A stretch of 64,000 nucleotides of DNA from Promethearchaeota archaeon (GTDB lineage Archaea > Asgardarchaeota > Lokiarchaeia > Sigynarchaeales > SOKP01), in NCBI GenBank assembly GCA_013375495.1, contig JABXKC010000003.1, forward strand, positions 1 to 64,000, in the 5' to 3' direction. The translations under genes and the position numbers were made by a program. Below the pieces are notes generated by a model. That model had not been told where the DNA came from. It made no database searches and was given only the letters and a program-made list of their open reading frames with translations. Below are positions 1 through 8,816 of the stretch, piece after piece. Numbering within the stretch: the stretch's first letter is position 1; each line of letters begins with the position of its first letter.

Positions 1-270
1 AATATATCTTATTAAATCAATATCAACCTGTTCCTCATCTCTCTTTATAAGTGAATTTAAGTATATCCACCATGAATTTGATATAATCATAATTAGTTGG
101 TGTTTTTTTTGGATATTGAGCCATTCTGTTTTTTCGATTTCAAAATATAAATCAGTTAATAAACGATCAGCCCAGAGATGATTTGCTGAATGTAACAACT
201 TTCGTCCTTGTATGATTTTTTGCTGAAATTCTACTAAAAAATCGTTTTTTGTTTTTAAGTTAATAGCCAT
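1..270 (-). CDS. Hypothetical protein, N-terminal part (runs off the window)
   Basis: An open frame starts at an ATG whose complement is at 268-270 and stays open for 90 codons to the window edge, so only the N-terminus is visible. The protein looks mostly helical, with a Trp-rich middle (LWADRLL, SNSWWIYLNS). I do not recognise the family. It lies 34 nt downstream of the actin-like gene on the same strand, so it is probably the last or next gene of that operon. The frame is supported by good codon use and absence of stops; function is unknown. Confidence 0.6.
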   Translation of the reverse strand, partial: MAINLKTKNDFLVEFQQKIIQGRKLLHSANHLWADRLLTDLYFEIEKTEWLNIQKKHQLIMIISNSWWIYLNSLIKRDEEQVDIDLIRYI

Positions 271-304
271 TCAATCTACCAATACTAATTATTATAATTA
301 TTTA

Positions 305-1501
305 TTAAGATGTTATCTGATCTTTTTGTTGCTGATCAGAATCGTTATGATTTGGATTTTGTATCCAACCTTTTTTTAATTCATCTTTTGAATATAACAC
401 TGAGGCCCCAATCCAGCCCATGTTTTCTCTACCTGACGCAGCTACTAATTTAATTTTAGGTTTTAGTTTATCTGAAAAATGTTTTTGTAATTCTAATTCT
501 AATCGTTCACTAAAACCAGATATAAGACTGGTTCCCCCCGAAAGAACAACATTTGCAAGGAGTTCCTCCCAATTCTCTCTATCCCATGACTTTACAGCCT
601 TCGAAATCGCTTCAGCTATATTCATATAATCTACATGAATAATTTTTGGGTCAAAAAGAGGCTCAGATAATAAAAACCGTTCTGAATTTAGATTTAATTT
701 ACTGCCGTCTGGCAGATCGATAACCCGATCGTATTTTGTTAAGCCTTCTTTTACTCTTTTTTTTTCTCCATTAGGATCAAGCACACATAAAGAAATTTTT
801 TCTTTTATCTCTTTTGCTATCGCTTCATCAAGGTAAATATTTTTATTTGCACTAATTTTACTTAAGATTAAATTTAGAAAATATTTTGTAATATCTGTTC
901 CTGTTATTGGAAACATGTCTCTAGCCATTATGTTAGTAAACCCGTGAAAAATTGTAGAAATATAAGTATAAGACTCTCCGATATTAACGATTATCCCGCT
1001 GGATTTTTGTAATGTTGATAAAATAGCCTGGGTTTCTGGTAAAAAAAGGATGTAAGGAAAATTTAAAGAATTAAAGAATACTTCTTGAAGCTTTGTTTTT
1101 TCTAATTCTGATTTGTAGAATGGAGTAATAATTATAAGAGGTTGCTTAAAATGGAATTCCTCTTTAATATTTAATTTATGATAATAGTGATAAAAAAATT
1201 TTAATAGAATATTATAATTACTCTCTTTACTAAACTCACGAACTTTTAAAATATTTTGATACTTTAACGCATCGTGACCAACTAAATGAGTTTGATTACT
1301 TGTATCTAAAAATATATCTTCTAAACCATCTATCGTGTCAGATGCAATTATATTGGAACTGAATAGATAATCAGTGATATCAACATAAACGCTTGGAGCA
1401 ATAAGATCGGGATAATCTCCTCCTGCCCATCCTAGTCTGAAATTGTCACTACCAATATCTAGAATTAATGGAAGTAATTGATTGTTATCTGGATTTGACA
1501 T
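305..1501 (-). CDS. Divergent actin-family protein (Asgard actin-related protein)
   Basis: A 398-aa protein of actin length (actins are about 375 aa). Seen: phosphate-1 loop LDIGSDNFRLGWAGGDYP near residues 14-31 (compare actin DNGSG..KAGFAGDDAP), PETQAILS around 155 with the Gln equivalent to actin Q137, phosphate-2 loop GIIVNIGESYTYIS where the usual DSGDG Asp is Asn, adenosine motif NVVLSGGTSLISGFSERL, and C-terminal WIGASVLYS. The ATP pocket is therefore largely kept, but the changed second Asp predicts altered hydrolysis. The C-terminal KCF end of actin is absent and replaced by a hydrophilic tail rich in Asn, Asp and Gln. It is more divergent than eukaryote-like lokiactin and is better called an actin-related protein. 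It lies 48 nt after a coiled-coil gene, in a cluster with gelsolin-like and Roadblock genes. Confidence 0.88.
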   Translation of the reverse strand: MSNPDNNQLLPLILDIGSDNFRLGWAGGDYPDLIAPSVYVDITDYLFSSNIIASDTIDGLEDIFLDTSNQTHLVGHDALKYQNILKVREFSKESNYNILLKFFYHYYHKLNIKEEFHFKQPLIIITPFYKSELEKTKLQEVFFNSLNFPYILFLPETQAILSTLQKSSGIIVNIGESYTYISTIFHGFTNIMARDMFPITGTDITKYFLNLILSKISANKNIYLDEAIAKEIKEKISLCVLDPNGEKKRVKEGLTKYDRVIDLPDGSKLNLNSERFLLSEPLFDPKIIHVDYMNIAEAISKAVKSWDRENWEELLANVVLSGGTSLISGFSERLELELQKHFSDKLKPKIKLVAASGRENMGWIGASVLYSKDELKKGWIQNPNHNDSDQQQKDQITS

Positions 1502-1549
1502 AATTTTATTTAAATTGTTAATATCAAGATTTAATAAACGAAACCACTA

Positions 1550-2278
1550 TCAAAAAGTTTGATGTTGATGAACAAATTCATCTGATAATTTTTTTAATTG
1601 GTATTCTTTTACTTGTAATTCTAATAACCCCAAAACTTTTTTGAATTCACCAGACATAGATTCTATATCCACATCTGTAATCTTTTCGACTTGATCTCGT
1701 TTTAATTTAAATTGTTCCAAGTTATATTGAATTCTTTCATATGTGCTCCCTATTGATGAGACTAATTCCTCTGTGTTTTTCTTTGTTATTTTTCTCATTT
1801 TTCTAAGAATTGATAGGATTGAAGATATCGAATTTTCCCATTGATTATATCTATCTACATAACTGTCAAATACTTCTTCAAAGAAATCAGATAGTTTAAC
1901 ATATATATCATCTTTCTTAGAGAAGGAGGGTTTTTGAGCTGTAGTTGTTGTTTCTCTAGCCGATTTTTCTTCTGTTGTTTCCTGCTTTTCTGGTGTTTTT
2001 GAAATAGGAGTTCTTTTTTTTACAGGATCCCTCTTTGTAAGTGGAACCTCTTCCAATATATAATCTTCTGCAATTTTTTTCTTAGTTTCATAAGAAAGTT
2101 GAGGTGCAATTTTAGTGTCTTTTTTTGAAGAAACAAATATTTTTTCTTCTGTATCACCTTTTAGCATACTGTGTAATGTTGATTCGGTTTTCTTAGACGA
2201 TTTCAAAATATTGTCTAGACTATCGAGAGGAACTTTACTTTTTGGTCTTTCTTTAACCTTCTTCTTTTTTTTAGCCAT
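1550..2278 (-). CDS. Lys-rich coiled-coil protein, unknown function
   Basis: 242 aa. The N-terminal half (1-125) is basic, Lys/Ser/Thr-rich and probably disordered. The C-terminal half (about 126-240) is predicted long helices with heptad-like spacing (YVKLSDFFEEVFDSYVDRY, later LEQFKLKRDQVEKIT). No signal peptide or membrane segment is visible. I recognise no family. It sits 38 nt after the AbrB-ACT gene and 48 nt before the actin-like gene on the same strand, so it is probably cotranscribed and may be a scaffold or partner for the actin-like protein. That role is inference from position only. Confidence 0.7.
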   Translation of the reverse strand: MAKKKKKVKERPKSKVPLDSLDNILKSSKKTESTLHSMLKGDTEEKIFVSSKKDTKIAPQLSYETKKKIAEDYILEEVPLTKRDPVKKRTPISKTPEKQETTEEKSARETTTTAQKPSFSKKDDIYVKLSDFFEEVFDSYVDRYNQWENSISSILSILRKMRKITKKNTEELVSSIGSTYERIQYNLEQFKLKRDQVEKITDVDIESMSGEFKKVLGLLELQVKEYQLKKLSDEFVHQHQTF

Positions 2279-2316
2279 ACGACTTAATCAACAATCTTAT
2301 AAATTATTATTATAAC

Positions 2317-2721
2317 CTATTCTAGTGATAGGAATTCTATTTTAAGTGCTTCTCCCTTTTCTTTCAAGACTTTTTCAAGCTCTTCTAAGGTAAAATCGGG
2401 ACTCTCTGAAATAACGGTCCATACAGCTGTTTTGTCTTTTTCAACTATAACTGCTTCGCTATACATCATACTAAGTTTTAAATCTCCAAATGTAGTTGCT
2501 AATTTTGCCAACGCTCCAGGAGTATCTCCCATTGTAATTCTCAATTTAATAAGATTACTTTCATTCCGCAGACCTATTGGAGTAATCTTTATTTCCTTAC
2601 TCTCCGAGTCGCTAATCATCATTAGCTGCGAATTAGTTGTAATTCCTAACGATTTTCTTACGATCTGTGGAATAACAATCCTCCCTCGTTCGTCTATTGT
2701 AAGAATTTTGACTTCTTTCAT
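2317..2721 (-). CDS. SpoVT/AbrB-type transcription factor fused to an ACT domain
   Basis: 134 aa from the ATG at 2721. An upstream in-frame GTG at 2733 is possible, but a TATA-like box at 2750-2758 puts transcription start near 2729, favouring the ATG with a very short leader. Residues 2-45 are a SpoVT/AbrB swapped-hairpin DNA-binding domain (KILTIDERGRIVIPQIVRKS). Residues 55-134 form an ACT-like ligand-binding domain (LRITMGDTPGALAKLATTF, then a strand and helix repeat). This fusion is known in archaea as a small-molecule-responsive regulator, the ligand usually being an amino acid. It lies between the vWA gene and the coiled-coil gene, so it may autoregulate this cluster. Confidence 0.82.
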   Translation of the reverse strand: MKEVKILTIDERGRIVIPQIVRKSLGITTNSQLMMISDSESKEIKITPIGLRNESNLIKLRITMGDTPGALAKLATTFGDLKLSMMYSEAVIVEKDKTAVWTVISESPDFTLEELEKVLKEKGEALKIEFLSLE

Positions 2722-2749
2722 TAATCTGAACACAAATTGTTTGTTTTTG

Positions 2750-2758
2750 TTATAAATA
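2750..2758 (-). promoter_or_regulatory. TATA-like box of the AbrB-ACT gene
   Basis: On the minus strand the sequence reads TATTTATAA, about 25 nt upstream of the predicted transcription start near 2729 and about 30 nt from the ATG at 2721. This fits an archaeal TATA box with an almost leaderless transcript and decides between the GTG and ATG starts of the regulator. Confidence 0.4.
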
Positions 2759-2865
2759 TTATTAAATTAAAAGTATAAAAATTTTATATAATAATTTGAG
2801 AAATTTTTAAAGAACAAAATTTGATTTTTTATTTCAATATAAGAAAAAAAAGAGAGGAATAAACA

Positions 2866-5109
2866 CTAATCCTTATGAGCTTTCATCTTTACAGTCAAAT
2901 CTCGAGCTCTTTTGGAATACCAAATCAATAATTCTCCAGCATCTTCTGGCTTGAAATATTCTCCACCGCATAAAGCTGCGGCTCGTGTCATTAACTCATC
3001 ATCTGGATTCCCGAGTCCAACTATATATATCACTACATTTGGATTTTCTGTAAATACCTTTATTGAACGAAGGAAGGCATCACTATCTGTTGGGATACCA
3101 TCCGTTAAGAGGATAATCATAGTCGGTTGTGGATTTCCGGGACTAAATTTGTCGAATTCGGTTAATACTTGGTAAGCTTTATCCATAGCGCTAGACATGT
3201 TAGTGGCTTGGCCATACGAATTTCCAATTCGATCAACAATCATTCGTGCCGCATCTTCTAAAACTCCTTTCTTTCCACTCGCTGAATCCATATAATAACT
3301 GTTACCAAAAGGAAGTATTTGACTTTCGTCAGCAAATCGAATAACAGAGACTTTCTCTCCAAATCCTCGTCCAACTTTTTCGCTTAAGAAGAGAACTGCT
3401 GCAAATGCTGCGGAAATCCTTCGAGGGATATTTATACCCGCTTTGAAATGTTTGAGAAATTCTTGAATTTCGCGCGATTCCATAGCCGCTTTAATTCCTT
3501 CAATAGCGGGTGCGATGTTAGTCACGAACACATCTCTAGCCATCATAGACCTACTGATATCGATAATTAAAATAGCGTTGAACGGGACTAAACCTGTTGG
3601 GCTTAGATTAATAGCAGTATTTTCATTAACTTGTGCTAATATATCGCCTGTTAAGTCTGGAGTTGTTGTAAGGATTGAACATGCAATATTTACGGCATTC
3701 CATCTTAACTTGATTCCTTTAAATATCACGTAATTAGCTAACCAACCTTTAAGTGAGGCAACATTTTGTCGTGCAGTGCTAATTATTTCCCACATATTTT
3801 CGCCAGAGATTGGTGAAATCCCCAGTGAGATGTTTTGCAAAGGTATTATCGGTCGAAGATTTTTGTATACTTTAACTTCAAAACTTCCAATTCCTGACGC
3901 TTCTAAGATTTCACTATCAATAATGATTGTATTATCTGGTACAGATTCTAAAATTTCTACTTTACCTGCTCCGATAGCTCCCGTAAGTTCGTCTTCAAAA
4001 GCAAGAATATTATCTTGAACAAGTGAGAGAGAGTGTTGTGTTCTTGGACTTACTAGTGCGTATCCCATTAAATTTGGTTGCGATTGTACTTCCAACATAA
4101 GCTCAGAAGCTTTTTGGATTGGAGGTTCAGTGGAAAACACGGCTACTTGTTGGGAGGAAACATTCGTGTCTTCTTTAGTGTCTCTACTCATTCTAATCTC
4201 AGAAGGACTGATCATGCCTTGATCAATCCTAGCCGATCCTATAGCACGTGTGAGTGGATCTTCCCATCCGACTAACATCCCTTGCCCTAATCCTAATTGC
4301 TGAACAACCGTACTACTTAATTTGACGCGTCCTCCTTCAATAGAATCGTCTACGATAGGAGTTAAGACAATGGCATTTTTTTGGTTAGCTAACATGTTCA
4401 CATCAATTCTATTTGGGTATGGGTCCGCTGGAGCTGCTGGAGCACCAAAATCCTGTCCGGGAGTTGATACTGGAATTTGCCCGATTGGAGGTTGACTTAT
4501 TTGAGGTGGTGGGGCTTGAGGTAATGGCGTTGGAGTTTGTGGAGGGGGTGCAGGAGATAATTGAGGTATAGGGGCCATAGTTGGTTGTGGCGGAGGTGTT
4601 TGTTTTGGTATTAGTTGTGGGGGTGGTGAAGGTTCTGGTTGTTTGAACGGAAGAGAGACGTGACCAGAAACTGGTCCTTGAGTTGAAGGGGGGGGCGATA
4701 CTGGGAGTGGTTGAGGTACGGGTCTAGCAGGCGTCATTTGTGAGGGTTTTGTTGGTAAAGGCGTTAGTTTTGGTTTAGATTGTGAAGTTGCAGGAGGTGT
4801 GGCTGGTGGAATTTTCGGAGCTTGTATTTTAGGTGGGGGTAGTCCCCCAGTACTACTTACTGGTCGAAGAATTAACTCGACGCCCATAAAATCAAGCGAA
4901 TCTACAATGTTTTTTGAAACTTGACCCGCAAAATCTAGTACCATATTAGAAATTTGTATTTTAGCAGATGTTATTTTTCCGTTATCTGGGTTATGGACTT
5001 CAATTGAAGCTCCATTTTTAATTCTTAATTTATCAGCATTTTCTTGGCAGATAACTACTTTATCCGAAGTACCTTCGTTTACATCAACAAATATCTTAAT
5101 TTCTGACAT
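2866..5109 (-). CDS. Beta-barrel, Pro-rich linker and vWA-domain protein
   Basis: 747 aa. Residues 1-83 look like a double-psi-barrel/CDC48-N-like fold (KIFVDVNEGTSDKVVICQEN). Residues 84-235 are a Pro/Gln-rich low-complexity linker. Residues 236-410 hold two more barrel-like repeats (LSSTVVQQLGLGQGMLVGWED; later VQDNILAFEDELTGAIGAGK), both with a W/FEDxLTxAIG motif that suggests internal duplication. Residues about 510-735 are a von Willebrand A domain with a complete MIDAS: DISRS, the Thr in QATNMSSAM and LLTDG. No signal peptide is visible, so it is probably cytosolic. It lies 67 nt downstream of a Roadblock gene. The architecture suggests a metal-dependent adhesion or assembly platform; the partner is unknown. 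Confidence 0.75.
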   Translation of the reverse strand: MSEIKIFVDVNEGTSDKVVICQENADKLRIKNGASIEVHNPDNGKITSAKIQISNMVLDFAGQVSKNIVDSLDFMGVELILRPVSSTGGLPPPKIQAPKIPPATPPATSQSKPKLTPLPTKPSQMTPARPVPQPLPVSPPPSTQGPVSGHVSLPFKQPEPSPPPQLIPKQTPPPQPTMAPIPQLSPAPPPQTPTPLPQAPPPQISQPPIGQIPVSTPGQDFGAPAAPADPYPNRIDVNMLANQKNAIVLTPIVDDSIEGGRVKLSSTVVQQLGLGQGMLVGWEDPLTRAIGSARIDQGMISPSEIRMSRDTKEDTNVSSQQVAVFSTEPPIQKASELMLEVQSQPNLMGYALVSPRTQHSLSLVQDNILAFEDELTGAIGAGKVEILESVPDNTIIIDSEILEASGIGSFEVKVYKNLRPIIPLQNISLGISPISGENMWEIISTARQNVASLKGWLANYVIFKGIKLRWNAVNIACSILTTTPDLTGDILAQVNENTAINLSPTGLVPFNAILIIDISRSMMARDVFVTNIAPAIEGIKAAMESREIQEFLKHFKAGINIPRRISAAFAAVLFLSEKVGRGFGEKVSVIRFADESQILPFGNSYYMDSASGKKGVLEDAARMIVDRIGNSYGQATNMSSAMDKAYQVLTEFDKFSPGNPQPTMIILLTDGIPTDSDAFLRSIKVFTENPNVVIYIVGLGNPDDELMTRAAALCGGEYFKPEDAGELLIWYSKRARDLTVKMKAHKD

Positions 5110-5176
5110 TAATTATCAACTTCCTTGTTATTTATATTAGCATTTTTTTATAAATATAATAATATTAGTTCAAATT

Positions 5177-5566
5177 CTATGGTAGTGGATACCTTTTGGA
5201 TATCTCACCAGCATAGTAGCGAAAAACTGTAACAATTTTGCCTAAGTCTTCAATTTTTCTACTAGCTCCCATGAGGAAGAATCTTCCTGCTCCGCTTAGA
5301 ATGATAAAAGCGTTAGGTCCCCTTAAAACGACTTCTAACAAATTAGTATAACCCAAAGAGTCGATTGCATCGTGACCACTTTGCATTACTACAGCGCTTA
5401 AACTTGAAAATAAATCGGGATCAACATCGTAATCAGGGATACATGAAAAAGCAAGTCGTAGACCGTCATTGGTTACTAAAGCAAGGGCTTCTAATTCTGT
5501 GTGTTCTGTTATATTTCCAAGAAATCTTGAAAGACTGGTGGCTTGTTCTTGAGTTAAATCGCTCAT
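5177..5566 (-). CDS. Roadblock/LC7 domain protein
   Basis: 129 aa, one complete Roadblock/LC7 fold. The N-terminal helix (QEQATSLSRFLGNITEH) is followed by ALALVTNDGLRLAFS, a helix, LEVVLRGPNAFIILSGAG and the C-terminal helix. Proteins of this family dimerise and bind small GTPases or motor complexes; Asgard archaea have many copies. It lies 67 nt upstream of the vWA gene and downstream of the gelsolin-like gene. No GTPase gene is visible in this window, so the partner is not identified. Confidence 0.85.
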   Translation of the reverse strand: MSDLTQEQATSLSRFLGNITEHTELEALALVTNDGLRLAFSCIPDYDVDPDLFSSLSAVVMQSGHDAIDSLGYTNLLEVVLRGPNAFIILSGAGRFFLMGASRKIEDLGKIVTVFRYYAGEISKRYPLP

Positions 5567-5826
5567 TTGAATAATCTCTGACTTTTAATTTCTATTTTAT
5601 TTCTTCATTAATTAATATAAAATATAATTTACGGACTTAAATATTTATATTTATAAAATAATGGGTTAAATCGTTTTAAAGTTTCGCTAGTTTCTTGGTT
5701 TAAGAAGCTAGTAGAACCTATTTCCATAGAAGATATAAGCTTGTCTTAAAATAAAGTAATACGAAGAAAAGTATGAAAACTCTTTAATTATAGATGTAAT
5801 AGATGAAAAGAGTTAAAAAAAGCATT

Positions 5827-6684
5827 TTATTTATGTTCTAACTGAGTTTTAATTTGATCTTTTAGAATTTCCTTCTTGGATTTGTATTCTACCCTTGTGT
5901 CCATAGGACCACCAATACGCTTAAGAAATTCTATGGCTAAGATTTTACCGTTTTCACTTAACACTCGAGGAGAATAATCTTCAGCAAAAAAGACACCTTC
6001 TGGAATCGCTCCAACTCTTGAAATCTCCTTTGTAACTTGCTTCTTCCCCAGAAAATTCTGGACTTTCTCTACTACAGAGTAAGCATGATCGCCAATTATT
6101 ATTAATTCTCTTTCAAATCCCTCAGGTATTTTAATTTCTTCTAATTTTTGCATGATTTCATCAAAATTAATAATCGTCTCTTCTTGAACGAGGGAAGAAA
6201 ATGACTCTTTTCCGGTATAAAGAGGGCCATTATTTTGAGAAAGTCTGTCATTCAAACCTGCTATGTTCATCCCTACAGCAGGTTTTGGAATTCCAAAAGG
6301 ATCCTTTTCTCTTAGTGGGTGGACTGATGAGGGAGAAACTTTTCCGGAAGGAGCATCGGCTTTAATCTCTTTAGCTATACCTCCCTCAGTTTTCCCTCCA
6401 ATGAGCTTTAAAAAATCTGGTTCTTCTTCACCTTCATCTAAAGGAATTACTGCATACATAAGACCAACTTGGCCTCGAATTTCCTGACTCTGTTTTGCTC
6501 CAATAAATTTGGATCTTACATTGCTCTCAGTTCCTTTCCATAGATATACTTTACGATACTCGTCAGCTACTAGTACGTACACTTCCTTTGTATCCAATAT
6601 GTCTTTAATTTGGCCTTCTGTATTTTTTTCAGTCGTAGTGCCGTCTGGATTAATCTGAAATAGTTGTGTTCCCAATATTCTCAA
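5827..6684 (-). CDS. Gelsolin-like domain protein
   Basis: 285 aa from a TTG start (complement at 6682-6684); no better start is seen. Residues 25-98 match the gelsolin/ADF-H fold pattern: DTKEVYVLVADEYRKVYLWK, then SNVRSKFIGAKQSQEIRGQ, and a DEGEEEPDFLKLIGG end equivalent to the family's EGxExxxF signature. A Pro/Gly/Ser-rich linker (100-165) leads to a helical segment with FDEIMQKLEEIKIPEGFERE and a C-terminal domain (195-270) that may be a second, degenerate repeat. Gelsolin-like proteins in Asgard archaea are known to bind actin, so the nearby actin-like gene is a natural partner. Domain call is from motif pattern, not from a profile search. Confidence 0.65.
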   Translation of the reverse strand: MRILGTQLFQINPDGTTTEKNTEGQIKDILDTKEVYVLVADEYRKVYLWKGTESNVRSKFIGAKQSQEIRGQVGLMYAVIPLDEGEEEPDFLKLIGGKTEGGIAKEIKADAPSGKVSPSSVHPLREKDPFGIPKPAVGMNIAGLNDRLSQNNGPLYTGKESFSSLVQEETIINFDEIMQKLEEIKIPEGFERELIIIGDHAYSVVEKVQNFLGKKQVTKEISRVGAIPEGVFFAEDYSPRVLSENGKILAIEFLKRIGGPMDTRVEYKSKKEILKDQIKTQLEHK

Positions 6685-6887
6685 CCAAAAATTTTTTCTC
6701 TGTTAATGTAAGTATTAAAAAATATACTATAATAATAGGTTAGATGTTAATAAACGTTTATGAAATAAATTCTGTTAAATAAAATGTGAATTAATCACTT
6801 AAAAATGTAATTTTTAAGATAATCATCATAAGAAAGTGGAATTAAAAAATAATTTTTACAGGTGTTTTTAAAATTCAAATGGATATA

Positions 6888-8462
6888 TCATTTTTCCGAT
6901 GTGGTAATCTTCCATAAATCCATGATTCCATTATTTATATTATTGATCATATCCATAGCTGTGAATCGGGGTCCCAATGATTTTTTACAATATTCTCCGA
7001 TATAACCGTTAAGAAAAGCAGCAGAGCATGCAGCTCGGAATAGATTACTTCCAGTAGTTAAGAAACTAGCGCATAAACCAGCAAGAACATCACCGGTTCC
7101 TCCAATGGACATTTCTGGACATCCAGTTTTGTTAATTTTTAACTTATTTCCGTCACTAATATAATCGTATGGTCCTTTAACTAGTAAAGTAACATCTAAG
7201 TTTTTAGCTATTTTGAAGATCTCAGCTCCTCTCTGCTCAATATCAATATAAGGAGGTAAATCAATACCCGCAATTACTTTTAATTCTCCTTCATGGGGGG
7301 TAAAAACAACATTCTTTCCCTTAATTAAATCAAGATGCGATTTTATTAATTTCAGAGCATCAGCATCTATAACAAACGATTTTTTAGATTTTTCTACATT
7401 TTCGAATATTTTTATTAGGAGTTCTTCGGTTGCGTTTTCGGTTCCTAATCCTGGACCAATAACAATCGCATTTGCCCAATCAACTAACCATAAGATTTCT
7501 TCTAACGCTTTCGTTGTCAGCCAATCTCCAGGATTCGTTCTCACTATCATATTTGGAGAATATGCGCGTATAACATCTCCAATAACTTCCGGAACATAAG
7601 TTATAACCAGATCGCATCCGAACTGAATACACGATAACGAAGTGTACGCGGGAGCGCCCGAGTAATTTTTTGAGCCGCCAATGACTAAAACCCTTCCAAA
7701 TTCGCCTTTATGTGTATCTACATTTCTGGTTTTTAAGTTTGGTATTGTATCACCTTTACCTACAAAAATTGTTGCTTCGGGTGGGATACCAATTGATTTT
7801 TCGATTATTTGATATTTAGTTGTTGACTTCAGTCCTTTTTTTAATCGATGGAAGGTAATCACCAAATCGGGATTTACAGCTTTATCATAAATTTTTCCTG
7901 TATTAGGATCTAATCCAGAAGGTATATCTATGGAGACAACTTTAATAGACTCTTTTTCTTTGATAGAGTTTATTAGATCTATTGCGGTTGAAATTGGTTC
8001 CCTAACTTTGCCTTCTACACCAGTTCCTAACAAACCATCTACAAACAAGGAGTAATTTTGGCCTTTCTTTATTATTTTTTTGATTTTCTCGGCGTCTGTC
8101 GAATCTTTAATGAAAGCTATTTTAATCGAGTATGTAAGATGGTTGAATATTATATTCCAATTAACTTTTGCTTCTTTTGTCCTTATCTTATCAGGATTTC
8201 CAACTAAAATTACTAAAACCTTCAACCCGTAAGAAGACAAATGCCGGGCTACAACGAAACCATCTCCACCATTATTTCCGGTCCCACAAAAAATAGCCAC
8301 TTTTGTCTTTTCTTTAATTAAACCCTGAGATATAATCTCAGTTGCGAATGAATAGCCTGCACACTCCATCAAATAGCTTTTAGGAATTCCTAACCATTCT
8401 GAATTATTATCTAATATTGATAATTCTTCAGAAGAAATTTTTTTTGAAATAAATCTTTCCAT
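6888..8462 (-). CDS. nnr: Bifunctional NAD(P)H-hydrate epimerase / ADP-dependent NAD(P)H-hydrate dehydratase
   Basis: 524 aa, the normal length for the fused repair enzyme. Residues 1-225 are the YjeF-N epimerase (FCGTGNNGGDGFVVARHL; GLLGTGVEG; SIDIPSGLDPNTG). Residues 245-515 are the ribokinase-like dehydratase (GRVLVIGGSKNYSGAP; IGPGLGTEN; FTPHEGEL; GGTGDVLAGL with the catalytic Asp). It repairs hydrated NADH and NADPH in the cytosol, epimerising R-NAD(P)HX and dehydrating S-NAD(P)HX with ADP. It is transcribed on its own, about 200 nt upstream of the gelsolin-like gene. Confidence 0.95.
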   Translation of the reverse strand: MERFISKKISSEELSILDNNSEWLGIPKSYLMECAGYSFATEIISQGLIKEKTKVAIFCGTGNNGGDGFVVARHLSSYGLKVLVILVGNPDKIRTKEAKVNWNIIFNHLTYSIKIAFIKDSTDAEKIKKIIKKGQNYSLFVDGLLGTGVEGKVREPISTAIDLINSIKEKESIKVVSIDIPSGLDPNTGKIYDKAVNPDLVITFHRLKKGLKSTTKYQIIEKSIGIPPEATIFVGKGDTIPNLKTRNVDTHKGEFGRVLVIGGSKNYSGAPAYTSLSCIQFGCDLVITYVPEVIGDVIRAYSPNMIVRTNPGDWLTTKALEEILWLVDWANAIVIGPGLGTENATEELLIKIFENVEKSKKSFVIDADALKLIKSHLDLIKGKNVVFTPHEGELKVIAGIDLPPYIDIEQRGAEIFKIAKNLDVTLLVKGPYDYISDGNKLKINKTGCPEMSIGGTGDVLAGLCASFLTTGSNLFRAACSAAFLNGYIGEYCKKSLGPRFTAMDMINNINNGIMDLWKITTSEK

Positions 8463-8642
8463 AACAATTTAATTTAAGATTATGAGATAATAAATCTTTT
8501 AGATTTTTATGCTGTAATTATAGGTGTTAATTAAAAACAAATTTAAAACAGTAAAATAAAATAAATTCTCAGTAAAAAGAACTTTTCATTTTTTCAATGG
8601 AACTTTTTTAAAATAAAAAAAAAGATTTTTATATTATTATGG

Positions 8643-8816
8643 TTATTCTGGCATCTCCAAACCTACTAGTGGGAACGCTTCTACTCCGGATAAGTAAGGT
8701 TTCACATCAAAGCTAATTCCTTCTATATCAGCGTACATCATCTGAATTTCGTGACCTAATTTAAATACTTCTTCGAATTTTCCTTCTTTAACCTCTGTTA
8801 TACCTATAGAAATGTT
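8643..8816 (-). pseudogene. Remnant of a protein-coding gene (C-terminal fragment)
   Basis: An open segment of 57 codons ends at a TAA (8643-8645). It has convincing protein-like composition, ending ...YLSGVEAFPLVGLEMPE, but a stop lies directly upstream and no plausible start exists before its internal Met-Met. It looks like the last third of a decayed or truncated gene. I do not recognise the family. It abuts the opposite-strand flavodoxin-like remnant, so the junction is probably a deletion or rearrangement scar. Confidence 0.35.
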
